From contig VHCW01000015.1 of the NCBI GenBank assembly GCA_016871575.1, positions 1-64,000 on the forward strand: a stretch of DNA of 64,000 nt, read 5' to 3'. A program made the position numbers and the translations under genes. The stretch is from Verrucomicrobiota bacterium (lineage in GTDB: Bacteria > Verrucomicrobiota > Verrucomicrobiia > Palsa-1439). Position 1 is the stretch's first letter, and each line of letters begins with the position of its first letter. Below the pieces are notes generated by a model. That model ran no database searches. It saw only the letters and a program-made list of their open reading frames with translations, and had not been told where the DNA came from. Shown one piece after another: positions 8,519 to 16,734 of this stretch.

Positions 8519-8602
8519 AACGGCTTGCCAACGTCGAATTGCTTTGCTAGAAGGCAGCGCGCCGTTGCTCCTCACACGAGAGCGGCTTTACGTATGCAAC
8601 CC

Positions 8603-9583
8603 ATGATTAAAGTCGAAAATTTGACGAAACGGTACGCCGGGGTGACAGCTTTGAATGGCGTCTCGTTCGAGGTCGGTCGCGGCGAGATCGTCGGTTTCCT
8701 CGGCCCGAACGGCGCGGGGAAAAGCACGACGATGAAAATCCTGACCGGGTTCATCCCCGCCAGCGCGGGGCAGGTGACGGTCGCGGGGTGCGATGTGTTC
8801 GAGGAATCGTTGGAGGTGCGCCGTCACATCGGGTATATGCCGGAGAATAATCCGCTCTACGTGGATATGCGCGTGAACGAGTACTTGAAGTTCCGCGCCA
8901 AGCTCAAAGGCGTGGCGCGTGCGGACCGCAAGGAACGGGTGCAGGAAGCGATGGAGAGGACGGGCATTGCTGATGTGCAGGACCGTGTGATTGGCCAGCT
9001 TTCGAAGGGGTACCGGCAACGGGTCGGGCTGGCGGATGCGTTGTTGCACGAGCCGGACTTGTTGATTTTGGATGAGCCGACGATCGGGCTTGACCCGGTG
9101 CAGATTCGCCAGGTGCGCGAGCTGATCAAGGAACTCGGCAAGCAACACACGATTTTGCTTTCGACGCATATTCTTCCCGAAGTGGAGATGACCTGCAACC
9201 GGGTCATCATCATTCATCGCGGCAAAATCCTCGCGTCGGACACGCCGGAGAACCTGCGCAAGACGCTGCGCTCGGGCGGCATGGTGAACGTGGAGTTGCG
9301 GGCGCCGCTGGCGGATGTGCAATCGGTGTTGCCGGTGGTGCCGGGCGTGGCGTCGGTAACGGTGACGACCGGCGATGACGGCATGGTGTACGCGGCGGTG
9401 GAGGCGAAGGCCGATGCGGACCCGCGCGAGGCGATTTACCAGGCGGCGGTGCAGGGCGGGTGGACGTTGCGGGAGTTGACGCGCAGCCGCACGACGCTGG
9501 AGGACATCTTCGTGCAGGTGACGCGCGAGGAGGATGAGGCGGAGGAAGACCGCCGGGATCAACGGAGGAGCGTGTTGCGATGA
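8603..9583 (+). CDS. ABC transporter ATPase, GldA/NatA type
   Basis: This is the ATP-binding subunit of an ABC-2 exporter. It begins MIKVENLTKRY and contains Walker A GPNGAGKST, a Q-loop region, the signature LSKGYRQRVGLADALLHEPD and Walker B LLILDEPTIGLDP, then a switch histidine in STHILPEVE. The C-terminal ~100 residues form the extension seen in exporters of this kind. An alternative start at 8594 would add three residues. It is followed by a permease, an auxiliary protein and a DUF4340 protein, the arrangement known from the Gld gliding/exopolysaccharide-type exporters. Gliding itself is not implied. Confidence 0.9.
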   Translation: MIKVENLTKRYAGVTALNGVSFEVGRGEIVGFLGPNGAGKSTTMKILTGFIPASAGQVTVAGCDVFEESLEVRRHIGYMPENNPLYVDMRVNEYLKFRAKLKGVARADRKERVQEAMERTGIADVQDRVIGQLSKGYRQRVGLADALLHEPDLLILDEPTIGLDPVQIRQVRELIKELGKQHTILLSTHILPEVEMTCNRVIIIHRGKILASDTPENLRKTLRSGGMVNVELRAPLADVQSVLPVVPGVASVTVTTGDDGMVYAAVEAKADADPREAIYQAAVQGGWTLRELTRSRTTLEDIFVQVTREEDEAEEDRRDQRRSVLR

Positions 9584-9587
9584 GTCG

Positions 9588-9685
9588 AGGAAATGGAATG
9601 ATGGAGCGATGGAGCAATGAGGTGATGGACAGGAGTCGTCCAGTTCCAACACTCCCGTACTCCTGTACTCCAATTTCCCGTGGAG
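9588..9685. repeat. Degenerate purine-rich inverted repeat
   Basis: The left part consists of imperfect ATGGAGCG/ATGGAGCA units, and the right part (ACTCCCGTACTCCTGTACTCC) is its degenerate pyrimidine counterpart, so the transcript could fold back on itself. It fills the gap between the ABC ATPase and permease genes. Confidence 0.55.
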
Positions 9686-9692
9686 TTGGCTT

Positions 9693-10439
9693 ATGAGGAA
9701 TGTCCCTACCTTGTTGCGGCGGGAGATGAACGCGTGTTTCGCGTCGGTGCTGGGGTACGTGGTGCTGGTGTTTCTGCTGGTTGTGATGGGATTTGTGTTT
9801 TGCTCATCGATTGCGGATTTGCTAGCGTCGGGTACCACCCAAATTACCGTGATGCGACGGTTTTTCTATTGGTTTTGGCTCCCCTCGCTGTTCGTGATAC
9901 CGGCGATCACGATGCGATTGCTGGCGGAGGAGAAACGGTCGGGAACGATTGAGATGTTGATGACAGCACCGGTGACGGACTTCGAAGTGGTGCTTGCGAA
10001 GTGGCTTGGCGCGGTAGTGTTGTATGGGCTGATGTGGGGGTTGACAGGCTTGTACGTGCTGATCCTCCGCAAGTTCACCGGCGGACTGACGTCGCTAGAT
10101 TTTGGGCCGATTGCGAGCGGTTATCTGGGCGTGCTGTTGATCGGCCAATTTCTGATTGCCGTCGGCGTGCTCACGTCGTCGCTGACGAAGAACCAAGTTG
10201 TGGCTTTTCTCATCAGTTTCGCCTTGGTGTTCCTCTTCGTGATTGGCATCTGGTTTGGCGAGTACTTTGCGCGTGGGACTACCTTTGGAAAGCTGTTTGA
10301 ATACATTTCATGTTTTACACACATGGAGGAGTTTGCGCGGGGAATCGTGGACGTGCGGACGGTGGTGTTGTACCTGAGCGCGAGTTTCTGGGTGTTGTTC
10401 GTGACGACGCGCGTGGTGGAATCGAGGAAGTGGAGATAA
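9693..10439 (+). CDS. ABC-2 type permease, GldF-like
   Basis: The protein has 248 residues and six predicted membrane helices. It begins with a short cytoplasmic segment (VPTLLRREMNACFASVLGYV). The cytoplasmic motif MRLLAEEKRSGTIEMLMTAPV after the second helix is diagnostic of ABC-2 permeases (EEKRSGTIE). It should form the membrane channel for the ATPase encoded upstream. The ATG at 9693 gives the usual family length; no strong Shine-Dalgarno is visible. The next gene begins 4 bases after its stop. Confidence 0.9.
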   Translation: MRNVPTLLRREMNACFASVLGYVVLVFLLVVMGFVFCSSIADLLASGTTQITVMRRFFYWFWLPSLFVIPAITMRLLAEEKRSGTIEMLMTAPVTDFEVVLAKWLGAVVLYGLMWGLTGLYVLILRKFTGGLTSLDFGPIASGYLGVLLIGQFLIAVGVLTSSLTKNQVVAFLISFALVFLFVIGIWFGEYFARGTTFGKLFEYISCFTHMEEFARGIVDVRTVVLYLSASFWVLFVTTRVVESRKWR

Positions 10440-10443
10440 CGTC

Positions 10444-11928
10444 ATGGCAGAGCCAACCCAATCGAGTGTTCCGAGTCTGCGCCAGCGGCGCTGGAAAATC
10501 AGCGTCAACATCTTGCTCCAGATCGTCGCGTTGCTGGCCGTGGTGGTGATGGCCAACTGGCTGTTGTCGCGGCATCATCCGAAACGCTGGGACTGGACGC
10601 GCAGCAGTTACTACAAACTTTCGTCGAAGACGGAGCAGGTGTTGAAGGGCCTGAAGGATCCGCTGGACATCGTGGTCTGCATCCCGACGGCGAGTAGTCG
10701 CGATTTCATCGAGAAGGCGTTGCAGGACACGCGGAGCCTGCTGAAGGAGTTCGAGAATGTCGGCAAGAGCAAGATACGGGTGGAGTTCGTGGACCCGCAG
10801 CTCGACCGGAACCGGGGGCGGCAGTTGGCGGAGAAATACAAAATTGACTCGCCGGACCAGATCATCTTCGCCAGCGGCGGGCGCAGCAAACTGGTCAAGC
10901 TCGATGACACGGTCGATCTGGAAGGCGGCTACATGGGGTCGCCCCGGATTCGCGCGTTCAAGGGCGAAGGCGTTTTCCTGTCGGCCATCCAGAGCGTGAC
11001 GCAGGAGAAACCGCCGAAGGTGTATTTCCTGACCGGACACGGCGAACGCGACATTGAGAGCACCGATGAACGGAACGGTTACTCCGTGCTGGCCGGTTAC
11101 ATCAAGCGCGACAACATCGAGGTTGAGAAATGGAACTGGGCGCAGAAACGCACGTGGCCGGCCGACGCGTCGGCCATCGTCATTGCCGGGCCGCAGAAGC
11201 GGCTCACCGAGGGCGAGTTCACCGCGCTCGGCGAATACCTGAAGAACAGCGGGCGCGTGATGATGTTGCTCGATTACAAGGTACAGACGGGACTGGAAGT
11301 GTTTCTCGACCGGTTTGGCATTCAAGTGGACGACAATCTCGCGGTGATGCCGTTGCTGGGAATGATCAATGTGACGGCGATGAGCGAGGACTATGGCCGA
11401 CACCCGATCAGCGAGAAATTGCGGGGCATCAACACGTCCTTCCCCTACGCGCGCAGTGTCCGCGCGAAAGCCGACCCGGCGATGGGCGGCGGCGAACGGC
11501 CGGATGTGACCGAACTGGTGAAGACGCCGGATGCGTTCTGGGGCGAGACCGATTACAAGGCGCAGCAGATCAAGTTCGATCCCAAGGCGGATTTGCGCGG
11601 GCCATTGTCGCTGGCCGTGGCGGCGGAGACCCACAAGCCGGGCGGCGTGGAACTGAACGGGATGCGGCTGGTCGTGGTCGGCTGCTCGACGTTTGCGGAC
11701 AACCACAACATCCGCGCCCACGAGGGCAACGTGGATTTGTTCATGAACTCGTTGAACTGGCTCCTGAAACGCGAACAACAAATCGCCGTCAGCCCGAAGA
11801 CGCCCCAGGAATTCCGGCTCGACATGACGCCCCGGCAGGCGCGCGCCGTCTATGCGCTGGTCATCGGCGGAATGCCGTTGGCGGTGGCCTTGCTGGGCTT
11901 GTCGGTCTGGGTGCGGCGGCGCAAGTAG
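10444..11928 (+). CDS. GldG-like ABC transporter auxiliary protein
   Basis: The protein has 494 residues, one N-terminal membrane helix (about residues 20-42) and a C-terminal helix (about 468-488) followed by WVRRRK. The region between is periplasmic and contains YYKLSSKTEQVLKGLKDPLD and YFLTGHGERDIES, typical of the GldG / ABC-type uncharacterised auxiliary family. Such proteins work with GldA and GldF ATPase and permease subunits. Substrate is unknown. The gene lies 4 bases after the permease gene. Confidence 0.85.
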   Translation: MAEPTQSSVPSLRQRRWKISVNILLQIVALLAVVVMANWLLSRHHPKRWDWTRSSYYKLSSKTEQVLKGLKDPLDIVVCIPTASSRDFIEKALQDTRSLLKEFENVGKSKIRVEFVDPQLDRNRGRQLAEKYKIDSPDQIIFASGGRSKLVKLDDTVDLEGGYMGSPRIRAFKGEGVFLSAIQSVTQEKPPKVYFLTGHGERDIESTDERNGYSVLAGYIKRDNIEVEKWNWAQKRTWPADASAIVIAGPQKRLTEGEFTALGEYLKNSGRVMMLLDYKVQTGLEVFLDRFGIQVDDNLAVMPLLGMINVTAMSEDYGRHPISEKLRGINTSFPYARSVRAKADPAMGGGERPDVTELVKTPDAFWGETDYKAQQIKFDPKADLRGPLSLAVAAETHKPGGVELNGMRLVVVGCSTFADNHNIRAHEGNVDLFMNSLNWLLKREQQIAVSPKTPQEFRLDMTPRQARAVYALVIGGMPLAVALLGLSVWVRRRK

Positions 11929-11947
11929 CGAGGGACATTTTCACACC

Positions 11948-13750
11948 ATGAAATCGCGCACGACAATCATTCTGGTCATGCTGGCCTTGGTTCTTGGCGG
12001 CTACGTCTATTGGGACATCAAGAAGGGAACGACCACCGAGGAGGCCGAACGGAAGGCAAACAAGCTTCTCGACATCAAAACCGCCGACGTGACGCGGCTG
12101 GAACTGATCTCTTCCAACCAGACCATCGTTGCCGAGCGGGTGCAGGAGAAATGGGAAATCAAACAGCCGTTGGCCGTGCGCGCCGACGACAACGCGGTCA
12201 ATTCCATCCTCGATCAATTGGAGTTCGCGCAGCGCGAGCGCACCTTCACCGAGAAGGAACTCGATGGCCCTGCGCTCTCGGATTTCGGATTGACATCACC
12301 GCGCCTGCGCCTCGTGTTTCGCGACAAGAAGGGCGAGCAGGCAATCATCTTCGGCTCCGAGACGGTCACGAAGGATGCCGTCTATGTCCAGATTCACGGG
12401 CAACAAACGGCCTGCCTCGTCGGCAAGCACGTGTTTGATCGCGCCAACGTCACGCTCGATTCGCTGCGCAACCGCACGGTGATGGACTTTGCGAGCGCCG
12501 CCGCCACGCGGATTGAGATCAAGGTCGCCGACCGTCTTTTGGAACTCGGCAAATCCCCGGCCCGCACCAACGCCGAGCCGCGCTGGGTCATCGTCAAACC
12601 GGTCCAGGCGCGCGCCGACCAGCAGCGCGTCGGCGACCTCCTCCACGAGATTGCCGGCCTGCGGGTGCGGGATTTCATCAGCGAAAACGCCAAGGAATTG
12701 CGCGCCTACCATCTCGATGACCCGCGCAGCGAACTCACCGTCTGGATGGGCGACAAGGGACAAACGTTGCTCATCGGCGATTCGCCCACCAACGACGCGT
12801 CGCGCGTGTACGTGAAACTGAAAAGCGCCGACTCCGTCGTCACGGTTCCCGCCGACAGCGTCCGCAAGTTTGGCGTGCAGGTCAACGACGTGCGCGACAC
12901 GCATGTGCTCTCGTTCAACGAAGCCGAGGTGCGCCGCATCGAAGTGGCCAAGGGCGCGGACAAAATCACGCTGACGAGCACCGGCCATTTCTGGAACGTT
13001 TCCGGCCCCGCTCCCGTTCCCGCCGAGGACGCCGTCGTGCAGGATCTCTTGCGCCGGCTCGGCGGGATTACCAGCACCCAGTTCGTCGCGGACGTCGCGA
13101 CCGATCTCGGCAAGTACGGCCTCGCGACGCCGGACATGTCCGTCACACTGCTGGGCGAGGGGACCAATGTGATCGCGTCGTTGCTCGTCGGGGTCACGGA
13201 CCCGAAGAGCGAAGTCCGGTATCTCAAGCGCGGCGATGAACCGTTCGTGTACGGAGTGTTGTCGAACGCGACCGCCTGGATTCCGACAACGCGGCTCGCC
13301 TATCGGGCGCGGCGGATCGCGGAATTGACCGTGGATGACATGACGATGCTCGTCGTGGAGAGGCCCGACGGCAAATTTGTTTTGCAGCGCGGCCCGGACA
13401 AGAAATGGAAGATGACCGAACCGGCGCAAGGCGTGTTGAACGTGGACCGCCTGCAACAATTGCTCGATATGATCGCCTTTCTCCGCGTCGAGGAAATCGT
13501 GCGCGAGAATCTCGAACACCCCGCCCAGTACGGGCTGGATAAACCGACGCATCGTTTCACGGTGACCACGGGCGCGAAGACTTCCGTGCTGCAACTGGGA
13601 CAGCCGAAGGATGCCGTTGCGACGTTTGCGTCGTGGAGCGACCCCGCGCTCGTGTTCACCATCGGTTCCCCCACGGTGACGACGTTGACCAACGCCATCC
13701 TGACAACCGTCATCCCAACCAACCCCCCCACTGCAAGGACTACACCATGA
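11948..13750 (+). CDS. DUF4340 domain protein
   Basis: The protein has 600 residues. One N-terminal membrane helix (TTIILVMLALVLGGYVYWD) anchors a large periplasmic part with several repeats of the DUF4340 beta-rich fold, for example YHLDDPRSELTVWMG, YGLATPDMSVTLLG and YGLDKPTHRFTVTTG. DUF4340 genes are commonly linked to Gld-like exporters, and this one follows the GldG-like gene by 19 bases. The ATG at 11948 starts the membrane helix; a longer reading from 11852 overlaps the previous gene out of frame and is rejected. The stop overlaps the next start as ATGA. Confidence 0.87.
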   Translation: MKSRTTIILVMLALVLGGYVYWDIKKGTTTEEAERKANKLLDIKTADVTRLELISSNQTIVAERVQEKWEIKQPLAVRADDNAVNSILDQLEFAQRERTFTEKELDGPALSDFGLTSPRLRLVFRDKKGEQAIIFGSETVTKDAVYVQIHGQQTACLVGKHVFDRANVTLDSLRNRTVMDFASAAATRIEIKVADRLLELGKSPARTNAEPRWVIVKPVQARADQQRVGDLLHEIAGLRVRDFISENAKELRAYHLDDPRSELTVWMGDKGQTLLIGDSPTNDASRVYVKLKSADSVVTVPADSVRKFGVQVNDVRDTHVLSFNEAEVRRIEVAKGADKITLTSTGHFWNVSGPAPVPAEDAVVQDLLRRLGGITSTQFVADVATDLGKYGLATPDMSVTLLGEGTNVIASLLVGVTDPKSEVRYLKRGDEPFVYGVLSNATAWIPTTRLAYRARRIAELTVDDMTMLVVERPDGKFVLQRGPDKKWKMTEPAQGVLNVDRLQQLLDMIAFLRVEEIVRENLEHPAQYGLDKPTHRFTVTTGAKTSVLQLGQPKDAVATFASWSDPALVFTIGSPTVTTLTNAILTTVIPTNPPTARTTP

Positions 13751-14427
13751 AAACCATGCAACTCTTCACGTCAGGACTCATCAGCGTCCTGCTTGCCTCG
13801 TGCTGCTGCACCGAGAACGGCAGTCCCGCCCGGTCCGTCAATCTGTTCAATGGACGGGATCTCTCCGGTTGGAACGCCTTCCTCGTCGAACCCGGCGTGA
13901 CCAAGGCCGACGTCTGGAGCGTGCGGGACGGGATTCTCGTCTGCAAGGGTGAGCCGTTGGGGTATCTGGCCACGGACGAGAGCTTCACCAACTTCAAGCT
14001 CGTCGTCGAATGGCGCTGGGCGCCCGGCAAACCGGCGGGCAACAGCGGCGTGCTGATGCGGATCAACGGCAAACCGCAGGGATTGCCCCGCAGCCTGGAG
14101 GCGCAGCTCAAGAGCGAGAACGCCGGCGATTTGTACGGTTTCCATGGGATGACCATCAGCGGCGATCCGTCGCGCCAGGTCAGCATCCAGGGACACAAGC
14201 TCGGCGGCGACCTCAGCGGCGTGAAGAAAATCGAAGGCAACGAAAAACCCCCCGGCGAATGGAACCGTTATGAAATCGTCCTGAACGGCGCATCGCTCAC
14301 CGCCAAGGTCAACGGCAAACTCGTCAACCAGGCCACCAACTGCGAAATCATCGCCGGGCCAATCGGACTGCAGTCCGAGGGCGGCGAGATCCATTTCCGC
14401 AAGGTCGCACTGACGCGGCTACAGTGA
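13747..14427 (+). CDS. DUF1080 (3-keto-disaccharide hydrolase-like) lipoprotein
   Basis: The protein has 226 residues. The lipobox LLASC at about residues 16-20 predicts a lipid-anchored protein. The DUF1080 concanavalin-like fold begins VNLFNGRDLSGWNAFL and continues with GNSGVLMRING and EWNRYEIVLNGASLTAKVNG, all typical. Members of this family are associated with carbohydrate breakdown in PVC bacteria. The start overlaps the DUF4340 stop as ATGA, so the lipoprotein is likely translated with the exporter operon. Its last 9 bases overlap the convergent PHP phosphatase gene. Confidence 0.85.
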   Translation: MKTMQLFTSGLISVLLASCCCTENGSPARSVNLFNGRDLSGWNAFLVEPGVTKADVWSVRDGILVCKGEPLGYLATDESFTNFKLVVEWRWAPGKPAGNSGVLMRINGKPQGLPRSLEAQLKSENAGDLYGFHGMTISGDPSRQVSIQGHKLGGDLSGVKKIEGNEKPPGEWNRYEIVLNGASLTAKVNGKLVNQATNCEIIAGPIGLQSEGGEIHFRKVALTRLQ

Positions 14428-15198
14428 GACAAACTCGCGTCGGCGTTGGGTGAAGCGGCAGAGCCGGTCGTAGCCGCAGCGGCGCGCCAGCGCAACGGCT
14501 TTCTCAAAGTCCGCGCCCGTGTCCTCGGGAATGTGGGCATCGCTGCCGAGGGTGACCGGGATGTCGAATTCGCGGGCGAGGCGAAGGAACGGTTCCGATG
14601 GGTAGATCTCCCGGCAGGGTTTGCGCAGGCCGCCCGTGCTGATCTCGATGGCCGCCCCGGCCTTGGCGACAACGGCCATGGCGTTCCGATAGACCGTCGT
14701 GAAATCGGATTGCGGCCGGAAGTTGAACTTCTTGGGCAGGTCGGGATGCGCCAGCGAATCGTACAGCCCCGAACCGGCGGCCTCGGTCCAGAGCGCAAAG
14801 TATTCGCGCCAGCGCGCGTCCACGTTCTGGCCTCTCCAGTCCTCCGCGTCGCGGTCCACGGGAAACCCGCCGAGATGATGGATGCTGCCCAGAAAAAAAT
14901 CCCACGGATGCGCCTGCGCCAGCTCGCGCACCCACCGCTCGCAGCCGGGGACGTAATCCACTTCGAGGCCGAGCTTGATGGAGAGCTGCGGAAACTCGCG
15001 TTGCGCCTCGCGCACCCAGCCGACGTACGTGGGGAGGTCCGTCTTCTTGAGCGTCCAGTCTGTGTCGTGGTTTTCGAAAGGCGCATGGTCGGTGCAGCAA
15101 ATCTCGTCGAGGCCGCGCGCGACGGCGACGCGCGCATAGTCGCGCGGCTCGCCGGCGCCATCCGTCAGCCGGGTGTGCATGTGGTAATCCAAGAGCAT
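14419..15198 (-). CDS. PHP-domain histidinol-phosphatase-like protein
   Basis: The protein has 259 residues. The PHP metal-binding motifs are present: HMH in LDYHMHTRLTDG, TDHAPF, and SLAHPDLP near residue 170, with GSDAH near the C-terminus. The spacing and length fit HisK-type histidinol-phosphatases (Bacillus HisJ-like), but other PHP phosphoesterases cannot be excluded. The ATG at 15198 begins the PHP motif directly and is 6 bases from a -10 box, suggesting a leaderless mRNA. No histidine genes lie nearby. Confidence 0.8.
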   Translation of the reverse strand: MLLDYHMHTRLTDGAGEPRDYARVAVARGLDEICCTDHAPFENHDTDWTLKKTDLPTYVGWVREAQREFPQLSIKLGLEVDYVPGCERWVRELAQAHPWDFFLGSIHHLGGFPVDRDAEDWRGQNVDARWREYFALWTEAAGSGLYDSLAHPDLPKKFNFRPQSDFTTVYRNAMAVVAKAGAAIEISTGGLRKPCREIYPSEPFLRLAREFDIPVTLGSDAHIPEDTGADFEKAVALARRCGYDRLCRFTQRRREFVSL

Positions 15199-15204
15199 GG
15201 GGGC

Positions 15205-15232
15205 AGTGTAGTGGTTTGGCGCCGGACAGCAA
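15205..15232 (-). promoter_or_regulatory. Sigma70-like promoter of the PHP gene, leaderless geometry
   Basis: On the minus strand TTGCTG and TACACT are separated by 16 bases, and 6 bases separate the -10 box from the ATG at 15198. Confidence 0.5.
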
Positions 15233-15253
15233 GTGTTTCGATGAGCCGCAGGC

Positions 15254-15283
15254 TTGACGAAGTGGTCCATCATCGGCCATCAT
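15254..15283 (+). promoter_or_regulatory. Candidate promoter of the sulfatase operon
   Basis: TTGACG and CATCAT are separated by 18 bases, with the predicted transcription start about 17 bases before the sulfatase ATG at 15307. Confidence 0.4.
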
Positions 15284-15306
15284 CGTTGTAGCAAGAGCAG
15301 ACAAGC

Positions 15307-16734
15307 ATGAACCAACTCAAGTTCCTCTCCTTTCTCCTGTTGGCAGCGACGGCCGCGCTCCACACTGCCGTCGCGTCGAACACTGCAAGCAAGCCCAATA
15401 TCCTCATCATCCTCACCGACGACATGGGCTATGCGGACATTGGCGCGCATGGTTGCAAGGACATCCCGACGCCGCACATTGACTCGCTGGCGAAGAACGG
15501 CGCGCGGTTCACCGATGCCTACGCGGCCGGCTCGTTCTGCACGCCCACGCGCGCCGCGCTCATCAGCGGCCGCTACCAGCAACGCTCCGGCAACGAAGAC
15601 CTCACCAACGTCACCGGCCCGTTGCCTCGCGCCGTGGCCACGCTCCCGCAACGACTCAAGGCCGCCGGCTACGCGACCGGGATGAGCGGAAAGTGGCACC
15701 TTGGCGAGACCGAAGGGTTCCGTCCAACCGACCGTGGCTTCGATGAGTTCTACGGTTTTTACGGTGGCGGCGTTGGCAACAACATCCCCGACCTGCCCAA
15801 CCGACCGCCCGTCAAAGTCGTGCGCGGTGTCACCATGGAACTGGCGAGCGAGTATTTACAGGATGCGTGGGCGCGCGAGGCGGTGCGGTTCGTCGAGGCG
15901 CATCGCCGGGACGCTTGGTTCTTCTATCTTGCGTTCAACGCCGTCCACACCCCCGTGCAGGCGACGGAGAAATATCTCAAGCGATTTGAGCACATCAAAG
16001 ACAATCAGCGTCGCGTCTATGCCGCGATGCTCAGTTCCGTGGACGATGGCGTCGGCGCGGTCCTTGCCAAGCTCAAGGAGACCGGACAACTCGACCGCAC
16101 GCTGATCGTCTTTCACAACGACAACGGCGGCCCGACTACGCGCAATGCCGTCAACGGCTCCCGCAACACGCCGTTGCGCGGCTCGAAATGCGAGACGTTC
16201 GAGGGCGGCATCCGCGTCCCGCTGCTCATGCAATGGCCCGGAAAAATCCAGCCCGGCACCGTTTATCGCCAACCTGTCATCACGATGGACATCACCGCCA
16301 CCGCGCTCACCGCCGGCGGCGCTGACGTCGGGCAGTGCGATGGCGTTGACTTGATTCCCTTCCTTGCCGGCAAGGCGTACGCCGTGGCGCACACCGCGCT
16401 GTTTTGGCGTTGCCGCTCGAGAAGCAACAACTACGGCGCGCGCCAGGGCGACTGGAAGTTCGTTCACTCGACCGAAGGCGCCGCCGAGCCGGGACCGAAT
16501 CAAACGCCCGCGCGCGATATGCTCTTCAACCTGGCCAACGACGTCAGCGAACAGCACGACCTCGCCGCCCAGCATCCGGAGACGCTCGCCACGCTGAAGA
16601 AACTCTACGAAGCGTGGAGCGCCGAGGTGGACGCCGATTGTCGAAAGCTCGGACTTGAACCGGCAAAGATTGGGGCAGCGGACGCAAGGCCCCGATCAAA
16701 ACAGTCACCGCCACGAAAGAAGGCAAAACAATGA
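15307..16734 (+). CDS. Exported sulfatase (type I, formylglycine-dependent)
   Basis: The protein has 475 residues and a signal peptide ending near residue 23. The metal-binding DDMGYADIG follows PNILIILTDD. The activation motif is CTPTR with Cys78, the residue converted to formylglycine in type I sulfatases. GMSGKWHLG and the later HNDNGG stretch are also family features. The protein should remove sulfate esters from carbohydrates in the periplasm. The C-terminus is Lys/Arg-rich. It is the first gene of the accessory catabolic cluster, and its stop overlaps the next start as ATGA. Confidence 0.93.
   Translation: MNQLKFLSFLLLAATAALHTAVASNTASKPNILIILTDDMGYADIGAHGCKDIPTPHIDSLAKNGARFTDAYAAGSFCTPTRAALISGRYQQRSGNEDLTNVTGPLPRAVATLPQRLKAAGYATGMSGKWHLGETEGFRPTDRGFDEFYGFYGGGVGNNIPDLPNRPPVKVVRGVTMELASEYLQDAWAREAVRFVEAHRRDAWFFYLAFNAVHTPVQATEKYLKRFEHIKDNQRRVYAAMLSSVDDGVGAVLAKLKETGQLDRTLIVFHNDNGGPTTRNAVNGSRNTPLRGSKCETFEGGIRVPLLMQWPGKIQPGTVYRQPVITMDITATALTAGGADVGQCDGVDLIPFLAGKAYAVAHTALFWRCRSRSNNYGARQGDWKFVHSTEGAAEPGPNQTPARDMLFNLANDVSEQHDLAAQHPETLATLKKLYEAWSAEVDADCRKLGLEPAKIGAADARPRSKQSPPRKKAKQ

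Noticed and set aside
8571-8593. A leaderless promoter for the ABC ATPase gene (TTGCTC ... TTACGT)
   Set aside because: The spacing is right but the -10 box shares only two bases with consensus.
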